49,535 nt of DNA from Amycolatopsis circi (GTDB taxonomy: Bacteria > Actinomycetota > Actinomycetes > Mycobacteriales > Pseudonocardiaceae), in assembly GCF_003385235.1 (NCBI RefSeq), contig NZ_PQIA01000071.1, forward strand, positions 1 to 49,535, read 5' to 3'. Each line of letters starts with the position of its first letter. The stretch's first letter is position 1. A program made the translations under genes and the position numbers. Shown piece by piece: positions 42,921-49,535 of the stretch. The notes beneath the pieces were generated by a model. The model was not told where the DNA came from. It saw nothing but the letters and a program-made list of their open reading frames with translations, and did not search any database.

Positions 42921-43561
42921 GGTTTCAACCCCGCTTCGACCAGGTGCCGGAATTCGGCGAGCAGCGCGGCCTCGTCGACGTCGGCGGTGGCCGGGCGCAG
43001 CGAGAACGCGAACGACTGCACGACCAGCAGCACCGACCGTGCCTGGGCGGCCACCTCAGCGAGGCGCACCGAGCCGTCTCGGTGACCTTCTTCGAGAAGG
43101 CTTCGGAGCACGTGCTCGGCGAAGTGCTGCGTCGCACCGAGCCGCTCCACGATGTACGGCAGCACCAGTTCGGCGTCGACATCCAGCAGTGTCCGGAACA
43201 GCGGATCGGCCGACAGAGCGCCGACGCTGGCCGCCGCCAGATGCACGATGCGGTCGCGCGCGTGCGCCGTGTGGTCGCCGGACTCGTTCACCCGCTGCAG
43301 CAGGCCGCTGAACTCGCGGGTCATCAGCGCGGCGAGGACACTGCGCACATCGGGGAACCGCCGGTACACCGTCATGCGGCTGACCTGCGCGGTTCGGGCG
43401 ATTTCGGCGAGCGTCGTACGCCGGACGCCGACCGCGAGCACGCACTGGCGCGCGGCGTCGAGAAGCTCGTCGTCGGCGACGCGGGCCGAGGTCGGGCGGC
43501 TGCGAGCGTCCGCGAGCGCGGAGGGGGCCGCTCCCGGGCGGGAGTGACGTTTGACGTCCAT
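42917..43561 (-). CDS. TetR-family regulator of the glpD/AGPS-like module
   Basis: A 214-aa TetR protein (RRTTLAEIARTAQVSRMTVYRRFPDVRSVLAAL helix-turn-helix near 48-80). TACAGT on the minus strand (43574-43569) ends exactly 7 nt before ATG 43561, a leaderless signature. It is transcribed away from the AGPS-like gene; the start codons are only 16 bp apart, so one bound repressor could close both promoters. Mycobacterium tuberculosis has the same order (Rv2249c-Rv2250c-Rv2251), from memory. Confidence 0.88.
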   Translation of the reverse strand: MDVKRHSRPGAAPSALADARSRPTSARVADDELLDAARQCVLAVGVRRTTLAEIARTAQVSRMTVYRRFPDVRSVLAALMTREFSGLLQRVNESGDHTAHARDRIVHLAAASVGALSADPLFRTLLDVDAELVLPYIVERLGATQHFAEHVLRSLLEEGHRDGSVRLAEVAAQARSVLLVVQSFAFSLRPATADVDEAALLAEFRHLVEAGLKP

Positions 43562-43577
43562 GTGTCACACTGTAGTC
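43562..43577. promoter_or_regulatory. 16-bp divergent intergenic region with overlapping promoters
   Basis: TACAGT (minus, 43574-43569) serves the TetR gene. On the plus strand CACACT (43566-43571) ends 6 nt before GTG 43578. The boxes overlap. If the alternative ATG 43560 were used for the flavoprotein, the two start codons themselves would overlap. Confidence 0.5.
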
Positions 43578-45188
43578 GTGAGCGATCTCATCAACCACCG
43601 CATCCGGCGTTCGTGGACCGAAGAGGGCTCGGCCGCGGCCGGTCTGCCCGATCGCGCGGTCCGGTGGCTAGGCCAGCGTATCGGCCAGGTCGGCCCGGAT
43701 CGAGGCGGGAAAACCAGCTCTCCGAGGCCGGTCGCCGAGTCCGCGCTGACTGTGCCCGTCCGTACCGAATTCGAGGAACTTCTCGGCGCGGACCACGTGC
43801 TCCTCGACTCGCGGGAACGGCTCGGCCGGGCCAGCGGTCTGTCCTATCTGGACCTCCTGCACGCACGGGCGGGCGACGAGGTGCCGGTGCCGGACGCGGT
43901 GCTGCTGCCCGCGGACCCGGACCAGGTGCAGGCCGTGCTGGACGTCTGCGTGCGGCACGACATCGGCGTGATCCCGTTCGGCGGCGGTACCTCGGTGGTC
44001 GGCGGGGTCGCGGCGCTGCGCGGCGACAAGACCGCGGTGGTCGTGCTGGACCTGGTGCGGCTTGACGAGCTGGTGTCGGTGGACCCGATGTCGCGGATCG
44101 CCGTACTGCAGGCCGGCGTGCGGGGCCCGGAGGCGGAGCGGCTGCTCGCGGCTCATGGGTACACGCTCGGTCACGTACCGCAGTCGTTCGAGCGCGCCAC
44201 CATCGGCGGATTCGCGGCTACGCGTTCGGCCGGGCAGGCGTCGTCCGGTTACGGCCGGTTCGAGGACATGGTCGCCGGGGTCCGGCTGGCCACGCCGAAG
44301 GGCGAGTGGCGGCTCGGTGTCGCGCCGGCGTCCGCGGCCGGGCCGGATCTGCGGCAGCTCGCGGTCGGCAGCGAGGGCACGCTCGGCGTGATCACCGAGG
44401 TCGCGCTGCGGGTGCGGCCGTTGCCGGAGCAGCGGCATTACGAGGGCTGGATCGTCGACGGCTGGGAGGCCGGAGCGGCCGCGGTGCGGAAGCTCGCGCA
44501 GGACCACGCCTTGGCGGATGTCACTCGTCTGTCCGATGTGGACGAGACGAATGTGTCGTTCTCGCTCAACGCCGGGCTGAAGACCACCGCGTTGAAGACT
44601 TATCTGGCGGCGCGCCGGATCAAGAACCCGTGCCTGCTGATTGTCGGCTGGGAAGGCGATGTCGCTCGGCGTCGGCGGCGGACCTCAGCGATGCTGCGCT
44701 GTTCGGGGGCCTTGCGGATCGGCAAGGTGCTTGGCGAATCTTGGCGGCACGGCCGGTTCTCGGGTCCGCGGCAGCGCGACGCGTTGCTGGATCTCGGGGT
44801 TTGCGTGGAAACCCTGGAGACCGCCGCCTATTGGTCCAATTTGGACGAACTGCACGACGCGGTGCGCGCTGCTCTGGTGGCTTCGCTGGGCCGCGCGATC
44901 GTGATGTGCCACGTCTCGCACGCTTACGAAACCGGTGCGTCGCTGTACTTCACCGTGCTGACCTCGCGCGACGACACTGATCCCGTCGGACAGTGGCAGC
45001 GCGCGAAAGCGGCGGCGTGCGAGGCGATCATCGGCATCGGGACGATCAGCCACCACCACGCGGTCGGCGTCGACCACGCGCCGTACCTGGAGGCGGAGAT
45101 CGGCCGGATCGGGCTGGACGTGCTGCGCGCGGCCAAGTCCGCAGTGGACCCGACCGGAATCCTGAACCCCGGAAAACTGCTCGGCTGA
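43578..45188 (+). CDS. FAD-linked oxidase, alkyldihydroxyacetonephosphate synthase-like
   Basis: A 536-aa flavoprotein. The PCMH FAD-binding domain has PFGGGTSVVGG (133-143), the region VPQSFERATIGGFAATRSAGQASSGYG, and SEGTLGVITEVALR. The C-terminal HHHAVGVDH (492-500) is the His cluster seen in alkyl-DHAP synthases, which make the ether bond of ether lipids. The length is close to bacterial AGPS-like proteins. No DHAP acyltransferase is next to it. Start is GTG 43578; upstream ATG 43560 is less likely. It could also be a D-lactate/2-hydroxyacid dehydrogenase-like oxidase. Confidence 0.87.
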   Translation: MSDLINHRIRRSWTEEGSAAAGLPDRAVRWLGQRIGQVGPDRGGKTSSPRPVAESALTVPVRTEFEELLGADHVLLDSRERLGRASGLSYLDLLHARAGDEVPVPDAVLLPADPDQVQAVLDVCVRHDIGVIPFGGGTSVVGGVAALRGDKTAVVVLDLVRLDELVSVDPMSRIAVLQAGVRGPEAERLLAAHGYTLGHVPQSFERATIGGFAATRSAGQASSGYGRFEDMVAGVRLATPKGEWRLGVAPASAAGPDLRQLAVGSEGTLGVITEVALRVRPLPEQRHYEGWIVDGWEAGAAAVRKLAQDHALADVTRLSDVDETNVSFSLNAGLKTTALKTYLAARRIKNPCLLIVGWEGDVARRRRRTSAMLRCSGALRIGKVLGESWRHGRFSGPRQRDALLDLGVCVETLETAAYWSNLDELHDAVRAALVASLGRAIVMCHVSHAYETGASLYFTVLTSRDDTDPVGQWQRAKAAACEAIIGIGTISHHHAVGVDHAPYLEAEIGRIGLDVLRAAKSAVDPTGILNPGKLLG

Positions 45189-45216
45189 ACGCGCCCGCGC
45201 GGGCAGACTGGCGCGG

Positions 45217-45948
45217 GTGAGCGATGCAGTGGGTTCCTTTCCGCAATACGAAGTGTTTGCCGACGAATTCCTCGACCACGCGCAGAACGGGTTCTACAAC
45301 GCGCACTACGACCGCCCGGCCTGTCTGGAATTGCTGGGCGACGTCGCCGGGCAGCACGTCCTCGACGCCGCGTGCGGCCCCGGCCTCTACGCCGAAGAAC
45401 TGACCGCACGCGGCGCGCGGGTGACCGGCTTCGACCTCAGCCCGCGCATGGTCGAGCTGAGCCGCGAACGGGTACCAGCAGGCGAATTCCGCGTGCAGGA
45501 CCTGGCTGAACCGCTGTCCTGGCTGCCGGACGCGTCGGTGGATCAGGTGCTGTTCGCCCTCGCGCTGGAGTACGTGGACGACCGGGTCGGCGCGCTGCGC
45601 GAGTTCCGCCGGGTGTTGCGGCCAGGCGGTGCGCTGGTGTTGTCGAGGCAGCATCCGACCGGCGATTGGCTCCGGCACGGCGGCAACTACTTCGACGTCC
45701 GGGTGGTCGAGGAGGTCTGGAGCCGCGGCTGGAAGGTGCGGTACTGGCTGGCTCCGCTGGAACGCACCTGCGAGGAACTGCGCGAGGCCGGGTTTCTGAT
45801 CGAGCAGCTGCGCGAGGGACGTCCGCCCGAGGCGGCGGCCGCGGTCGATCCCGAACGCCACGCGCGGCTGGCACAAGAACCGCTGGGCTTCCTGACCATC
45901 CGCGCCGTCCCTGCCACTGGCCGTGAAGGACTCCTTGAGGGAATCTGA
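45217..45948 (+). CDS. Class I SAM-dependent methyltransferase ending in a repeat
   Basis: A 243-aa methyltransferase: motif I HVLDAACGPGLYAEEL, motif II DLSPRMVELSRERV, and FALALEYVDDRVGAL with FRRVLRPGGALVLSRQHP. The last nine codons (GREGLLEGI) and the stop at the centre come from the palindrome at 45921, so the natural C-terminus has been replaced by repeat-encoded residues. A -10 candidate CAGACT ends 7 nt before GTG 45217. Substrate unknown. Confidence 0.9.
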   Translation: MSDAVGSFPQYEVFADEFLDHAQNGFYNAHYDRPACLELLGDVAGQHVLDAACGPGLYAEELTARGARVTGFDLSPRMVELSRERVPAGEFRVQDLAEPLSWLPDASVDQVLFALALEYVDDRVGALREFRRVLRPGGALVLSRQHPTGDWLRHGGNYFDVRVVEEVWSRGWKVRYWLAPLERTCEELREAGFLIEQLREGRPPEAAAAVDPERHARLAQEPLGFLTIRAVPATGREGLLEGI

Positions 45949-45971
45949 TTCCCTCAAGGAGTCCTTCACGG
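45921..45971. repeat. Perfect 51-bp palindrome, copy B
   Basis: Identical over all 51 bp to the copy at 7116-7166: two 25-bp arms around a central T. It lies between the convergent methyltransferase and GGCT-like genes. The central TGA (45946-45948) is the stop of the methyltransferase. Confidence 0.95.
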
Positions 45972-45975
45972 ACGG

Positions 45976-46602
45976 TCAGCTGAAGGTGTGCTCCGGCGGC
46001 AGGACGGTGCACGCGAGGCCGTGCCCCGCCGCCGGTTCGCCGACGAGCGACGCCGCGTCAGCCTGAGCCACGTCGGCGACCCGGACCGGGGAACCGTTGA
46101 CCAGCAACGGAAACCGGATCGGCGAGGCTCCGACGTAAGCGTGCACCCCGGAAAGCAGCACGTCGTCCAACCGGATGTCGGCGTTGTCCAGCATCGCCAG
46201 GTCGTACCGATTCCCGCGACCCTCGCAAACGTCCAGCACGGCCAGCTGCTCCGGCGTCGCGAACCAGACGAAGTGGTCCTCCGCCACGCCCGGCAGCGCG
46301 GTGAGCGTTGCCGGACGCTGGCCGTCGCGCTGGCGCAGCCCGGCAGCCCACACCGCGGCGAGCCCGGTGCACCGGACACGAGCCACGACGACCGGTCCGG
46401 TCAGGCCGAGCTGGCTGCGCAGCCAGGTGATCTTCGACGGACACGCGTTCGACCCGTACGTGAGCACCGGCGTGCGCGAACGCCACCCCGGCGGCGCGGT
46501 GTCCAACGCGTGGCCCGCGCCGTCGAGGTGGACGTACGAGCAGTCCGGCCGCGTGCCCGGGTACGGGTCGGCCGGATAGTCCGCGTCGGCGAAAAGGATC
46601 AG
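45976..46602 (-). CDS. Conserved hypothetical, gamma-glutamylcyclotransferase-like fold, probable CTG start
   Basis: About 208 aa. The family-like segment VLTYGSNACPSKI contains the YGSN motif of GGCT/AIG2-like proteins, and CTGLAAVWAAGLR and LDVCEGRGNRYDLAML follow. No ATG, GTG or TTG stands in frame before conserved sequence. The CTG at 46602-46600 overlaps the mscR stop as CTGA, with GGTGGAG immediately upstream, so translation probably starts at CTG by coupling. ATC two codons further would have a better-spaced ribosome site. Function unknown; linked to formaldehyde/mycothiol gene mscR. Confidence 0.7.
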   Translation of the reverse strand: MILFADADYPADPYPGTRPDCSYVHLDGAGHALDTAPPGWRSRTPVLTYGSNACPSKITWLRSQLGLTGPVVVARVRCTGLAAVWAAGLRQRDGQRPATLTALPGVAEDHFVWFATPEQLAVLDVCEGRGNRYDLAMLDNADIRLDDVLLSGVHAYVGASPIRFPLLVNGSPVRVADVAQADAASLVGEPAAGHGLACTVLPPEHTFS

Positions 46603-47696
46603 AACTCCACCACGCTGCGCAGTACGTCGCCGTGGTGCATTCGCTCGAAAGCCTGCTCCACGCCGTCGACGCCGATCCGCTCCGTGACGAACTTGTCCAG
46701 CGGCAGCCTGCCCTGCAGGTACAGGTCGACGAGCATCGGGAAGTCCCGCGACGGCAGGCAATCGCCGTACCACGACGACTTCAGCGAACCGCCGCGCGAG
46801 AAGAAGTCGATCAGCGGGAGGTCGTTGAGCTTCATGTCCGGGGTGGGCACGCCGACCAGCACGACGGTGCCGGCGAGGTCGCGGCCGTAGAACGCCTGCC
46901 GCCAGGTCTCCGGACGGCCGACCGCGTCGATCACGACGTCCGGGCCGAACGAGTTCGTCGCGTCCTGCATCGCGGCGACCACGTCCTCCTCGCTCAGACC
47001 GCGGCTGTTGACCGTGTGCGTGGCCCCGAAGTCCTTGGCCCACTGCAGTTTCCGGTCGTCGGTGTCGATCGCGACGATCGTGGTCGCCCCGGCCAGTCGC
47101 GCACCCGCGATGGCGGCGTCGCCGACACCGCCGCAGCCGATCACCGCGACCGAATCGCCGCGTCCGACCGCGCCGGTGTTGATCGCCGCGCCGAGCCCGG
47201 CCATCACGCCACAACCCAGCAGCCCGGCGACGGCGGGTTCCGCGCGCTCGTCGACCTTGGTGCACTGTCCACTGTGGACGAGCGTCTTCTCGAGGAATGC
47301 CCCGACGCCCAGCGCGGGGGACAGTTTCGTGCCATCGGTGAGCGTCATCGGCTGCTCGGCGTTGAAGGTCGAGAAGCAGTACCAGGGCTTGCCGCGCTTG
47401 CAGGCCCGGCAGGTGCCGCAGACCGCGCGCCAGTTGAGGATGACGTAGTCGCCGGGTGCGAGATCGGTGACGCCCGCGCCGACCTTGTCCACCCGTCCCG
47501 CGGCCTCGTGCCCGAGCAGGAACGGGAACTCGTCGTTGATCCCGCCCTCGCGATAGTGCAGGTCGGTGTGGCACACCCCGCAAGCCTGCACCGACACGAC
47601 GGCCTCGCCCGGTCCGGGATCAGGCACCACCACCGTCTCGAGCGAGACCGGCTGGCCCTTGGCCCGCGACACGACTCCCTGGACCTCGTACGGCAT
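46599..47696 (-). CDS. mscR: S-(hydroxymethyl)mycothiol dehydrogenase
   Basis: A 365-aa zinc-dependent medium-chain dehydrogenase that oxidises the formaldehyde-mycothiol adduct with NAD. Catalytic zinc residues are Cys42 (GVCHTDL) and His63 (LLGHEAAG), the structural zinc is bound by Cys93, 96, 99 and 107 (CGTCRACKRGKPWYC), and NAD binds at VIGCGGVGDAA. Start MPYEVQGVV matches the MscR/AdhE2 group. ATG 47696 has AAAGG 8 nt upstream. It implies mycothiol as the low-molecular-weight thiol. Confidence 0.92.
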   Translation of the reverse strand: MPYEVQGVVSRAKGQPVSLETVVVPDPGPGEAVVSVQACGVCHTDLHYREGGINDEFPFLLGHEAAGRVDKVGAGVTDLAPGDYVILNWRAVCGTCRACKRGKPWYCFSTFNAEQPMTLTDGTKLSPALGVGAFLEKTLVHSGQCTKVDERAEPAVAGLLGCGVMAGLGAAINTGAVGRGDSVAVIGCGGVGDAAIAGARLAGATTIVAIDTDDRKLQWAKDFGATHTVNSRGLSEEDVVAAMQDATNSFGPDVVIDAVGRPETWRQAFYGRDLAGTVVLVGVPTPDMKLNDLPLIDFFSRGGSLKSSWYGDCLPSRDFPMLVDLYLQGRLPLDKFVTERIGVDGVEQAFERMHHGDVLRSVVEF

Positions 47697-47711
47697 GCGC
47701 ACAACCTTTCA

Positions 47712-47733
47712 CCCGCGACAGCGTTCTCGCGGG
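47712..47733. repeat. 7-bp stem upstream of mscR
   Basis: CCCGCGA (47712-47718) pairs exactly with TCGCGGG (47727-47733) over an 8-nt loop. It lies in the mscR 5' region and could be a leader hairpin. Confidence 0.4.
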
Positions 47734-47775
47734 CAGCTAATCACGGATCATGCGCATGTGGCCATAGCCCGGTCT

Positions 47776-47817
47776 CGTGAGTGTTTATGCCGGTTAGAAC
47801 CGGGATTGCCACGCACG
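47776..47817. repeat. Degenerate palindrome with CGTGA start and CACG end (second interior type)
   Basis: CGTGAGTGTTTATGCCGG (47776-47793) and CCGGGATTGCCACGCACG (47800-47817) pair at 13 of 18 positions around TTAGAA. The inner CCGGTT-ag-AACCGG stem is perfect. The ends match the other CGTGA/TCACG palindromes, but the interior is unrelated to theirs. Confidence 0.55.
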
Positions 47818-47823
47818 AGCCAC

Positions 47824-48330
47824 CTACTCACCGGTCGCCCCGTCAGCCAGCTCACGCACCACATCCAGCTGCCCCACGTGCCGCGCGTACTCCTGCAGCA
47901 GATGAAAGAGGATCCAGCTCAACGCAGGCGGCTGCTCCGGAGTATCGAAGCGACCGCCGCCGCTTGCGATGTCCTGGAGCTGCGCACCGGCCACGATCGC
48001 GCGAGAGGCCTCGCACTCTTCCAGGAAAAGCGCCCGAACCGACTCCGCCGATTCGTCCGCCCTCACGGACCACTTTCCGGTCTCGGGGTCGTTCTCGCCC
48101 CAGACCGGATCCACGTCTTCGCCCAGGAATCCCCAGCGCAGCCACCGTCGCTCCACGAACGCGAGATGCTTGAGCAACTCGAGCGGGGTCCAGCCCGACG
48201 GGACCCTGCTGGTGCGCAGCTCGTCGTCGGACAGGCCGTCGAGCTTGCGCAGCAGCGTGTCGCGGTAGTAGTCGAGGTAAGCGAGCAGCAGCTCACGGGG
48301 GTCCGACAGGCTGTCCGGGGGCTCGGTCAC
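47824..48330 (-). CDS. DinB/DUF664-family protein
   Basis: A 168-aa four-helix-bundle protein: LLLAYLDYYRDTLLRKLDGLSDDELR, SGWTPLELLKHLAFVERRWL and LSWILFHLLQEYARHVGQLDVVRE, where the His residues may bind a metal. DinB-like proteins include thiol-dependent and mycothiol-related transferases, which fits the mycothiol gene next door, but the activity is not known. TACAGT (minus, 48343-48338) ends 7 nt before GTG 48330, favouring this start over an upstream in-frame one. Confidence 0.87.
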   Translation of the reverse strand: MTEPPDSLSDPRELLLAYLDYYRDTLLRKLDGLSDDELRTSRVPSGWTPLELLKHLAFVERRWLRWGFLGEDVDPVWGENDPETGKWSVRADESAESVRALFLEECEASRAIVAGAQLQDIASGGGRFDTPEQPPALSWILFHLLQEYARHVGQLDVVRELADGATGE

Positions 48331-48337
48331 GGACGGC

Positions 48338-48343
48338 ACTGTA
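48338..48343 (-). promoter_or_regulatory. -10 box TACAGT for the DinB-like gene, leaderless
   Basis: TACAGT ends exactly 7 nt before GTG 48330, the same spacing as in front of the TetR gene at 43561. Confidence 0.5.
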
Positions 48344-48375
48344 GCGCCGTGACGGCAGGGCGAACCAGCCAATAA

Positions 48376-49535
48376 TTACGGCGTGATCAGGTAAACGACC
48401 CCGCCCGGCCCGCCAGCCACCGCGCCGCTCTCGGTATGCCGCTTCGTCCGCTGCCAGATCTTCTCGAACTGGTCCCGCTTGTACACCGTGCGCACGCGGC
48501 CGTCGGAGCTGGACGCCGGGTCGTTCGCGATCACATCGCCCGCCTGGGTGAATCCGACGACGACCATCAGGTGTCCGGCCGTGCCGTAACCCGCGCCGTC
48601 CAGTTCGCTGGCCAGGAACGACTGCGAGGTGATCACCGGGATGCCGCGTGCGATGTAGCCCTCGAGTTCGTTCAGGTCGTGCAGTCGCGTGATGTGCCCG
48701 CGCAACCCGAGCGAAGCGGCGTACGCGGTGTTGAACGGCCAGTTGCCGGTGCCGTCGTAGGCGTAGTCGAAGGTGTTGCGCGCGGCGTAGACGACCGACC
48801 GGTCCTGGTAGTCCGCCGGGATCCAGTCCATCTGCTGCGCGGACGGCGTGCGGCCCCAGTATTCGGCGACCATCTCGGTCGACGTCGGGCTGCACCAGGC
48901 CTCGCCGCCACCGCCGTACTGCGGGAACTGTCCTTTGTGGATGTTCTGGGCGAACGGAGGCACCTTCAGCTCGATCCCGCGAGCCCGGCCGGGTTTAGTG
49001 GTCTGGACGTCGAACCGGTCGGGAACGTTCGAGGTCATCGCGCCGAGCGAGGACAGTGTCGGCGTGGTCGGCGAACCCTGCTCGCGGTACAGCGTCACGC
49101 GCAGCTGATACGAGCGCAGCGTGACGCCCGCCTTCGTGGCGAGCGTGTCGACGTCGACCGAGGCGTTGGCGTCGCTCTGCCCGTCAACGCTGGTGCGGTG
49201 GATGTCGGCATCCCCGCTGGCCCAGCGGCCCATTGTGTACCAGGTGGTTTCGGCCCCAGCCGAAGTCCGGCCGCGCGCCTGCACCTCCAGCCACGTCTTC
49301 GCCGGGGTGCGCGCGTTCCACGACGCGATCAGCTGCGTCGCGTCGAAGCCCTGCCGGTACTTCGGCGACGTCCAGGTGCCGTAGTCGTAGGTGCGCGTAG
49401 TGCCGAGCCCCGGTTCGGTGTGCGCGACGCTGCCCGCCGGATGCGTGATCCGCAGGCCGCCGTAGCCGAAGCCGAGCCCGTCCAGCCGGCCCGCGAAGAA
49501 CGAGCCGGACGACCATTCGTGGTAGTCGATGGCCT
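48376..49535 (-). CDS. Secreted or envelope C39-like cysteine peptidase, 5' end cut by window edge
   Basis: The frame is open from the right edge (near 49533) to 48376, at least 386 residues, so the N-terminus and any signal peptide are missing. Catalytic Cys is in GEAWCSPTSTEMVAEYWG; a His in AGHLMVVVGF and an Asn/Asp in DVIANDPASSSD complete a papain-like C39 core. The N-terminal half is beta-rich and Trp/Tyr-rich (GTWTSPKYRQGFDATQL), a typical extracellular binding region. Similar proteins act as peptidases or as processing enzymes in actinomycetes; the substrate is unknown. Confidence 0.8.
   Translation of the reverse strand, partial: AIDYHEWSSGSFFAGRLDGLGFGYGGLRITHPAGSVAHTEPGLGTTRTYDYGTWTSPKYRQGFDATQLIASWNARTPAKTWLEVQARGRTSAGAETTWYTMGRWASGDADIHRTSVDGQSDANASVDVDTLATKAGVTLRSYQLRVTLYREQGSPTTPTLSSLGAMTSNVPDRFDVQTTKPGRARGIELKVPPFAQNIHKGQFPQYGGGGEAWCSPTSTEMVAEYWGRTPSAQQMDWIPADYQDRSVVYAARNTFDYAYDGTGNWPFNTAYAASLGLRGHITRLHDLNELEGYIARGIPVITSQSFLASELDGAGYGTAGHLMVVVGFTQAGDVIANDPASSSDGRVRTVYKRDQFEKIWQRTKRHTESGAVAGGPGGVVYLITP

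Noticed and set aside
47703..47823. A small gene between the DinB-like gene and mscR
   Set aside because: Only hairpins and a degenerate palindrome are seen; no open frame with codon bias or ribosome site.

Overview
The window is high-GC actinobacterial DNA, most likely from Amycolatopsis or a close Pseudonocardiaceae relative. The support is indirect: GC-rich third positions, frequent GTG starts with 4-bp GTGA/ATGA gene overlaps, a mycothiol-dependent formaldehyde dehydrogenase (mscR), ureABCFGD without ureE, and 'CGTGA...TCACG' intergenic palindromes that I associate from memory with Amycolatopsis. It looks like ordinary chromosome, with 53 CDS calls and one pseudogene. I saw no rRNA, tRNA, CRISPR, insertion sequence or prophage.

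Layout. 1-4666 (minus): a coupled ABC exporter, two-component system and serine hydrolase operon, cut by the left edge. 4804-7121: an EphD-type alpha/beta-hydrolase/SDR fusion with its TetR. 7176-14049: citA, then ureABCFGD, then pdxH. 14311-17059: an MFS exporter, a lipoprotein and a decayed amino-acid permease. 17019-22287: a divergent catabolic-looking cassette (TPP enzyme + cyclase-family hydrolase against a class V PLP enzyme + amino-acid permease). 22288-26646: a TetR/SDR pair with twin operators, then a TetR-led operon of three metallo-beta-lactamase-fold hydrolases. 26735-34042: an aldose-1-epimerase/GNAT pair, an amidohydrolase, a Uma2 protein, an NmrA/HxlR pair, an acyl-CoA dehydrogenase/TetR pair and a PfkB sugar kinase. 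34233-38890: gltA, a photolyase, and two MerR regulators each with a MerR-style promoter next door. 38887-41218: an XRE-led NatAB-like ABC exporter operon. 41385-45188: glpD, TetR and an alkyl-DHAP-synthase-like flavoprotein. 45217-49535: a methyltransferase, a GGCT-like protein with a probable CTG start, mscR, a DinB-like protein and a C39-like peptidase cut by the right edge.

Two patterns run across the whole window. First, many promoter-proximal genes carry a TANNNT box ending 6-8 nt before the start codon and no Shine-Dalgarno sequence, which is the signature of leaderless mRNAs; this was used to choose starts. Second, a family of palindromes with CGTGA/TCACG ends lies between genes. Two copies, 38.8 kb apart, are identical perfect 51-bp palindromes placed between convergent genes, and each supplies the stop codon of the gene running into it. 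Two others (one intact, one partly decayed) keep the architecture with compensatory changes in both arms, and a degenerate element with a different interior has the same ends. These palindromes are my best candidate for something under-described here, followed by the triple MBL operon and the TPP/cyclase/class V cassette. All function calls are read from motifs without database searches.
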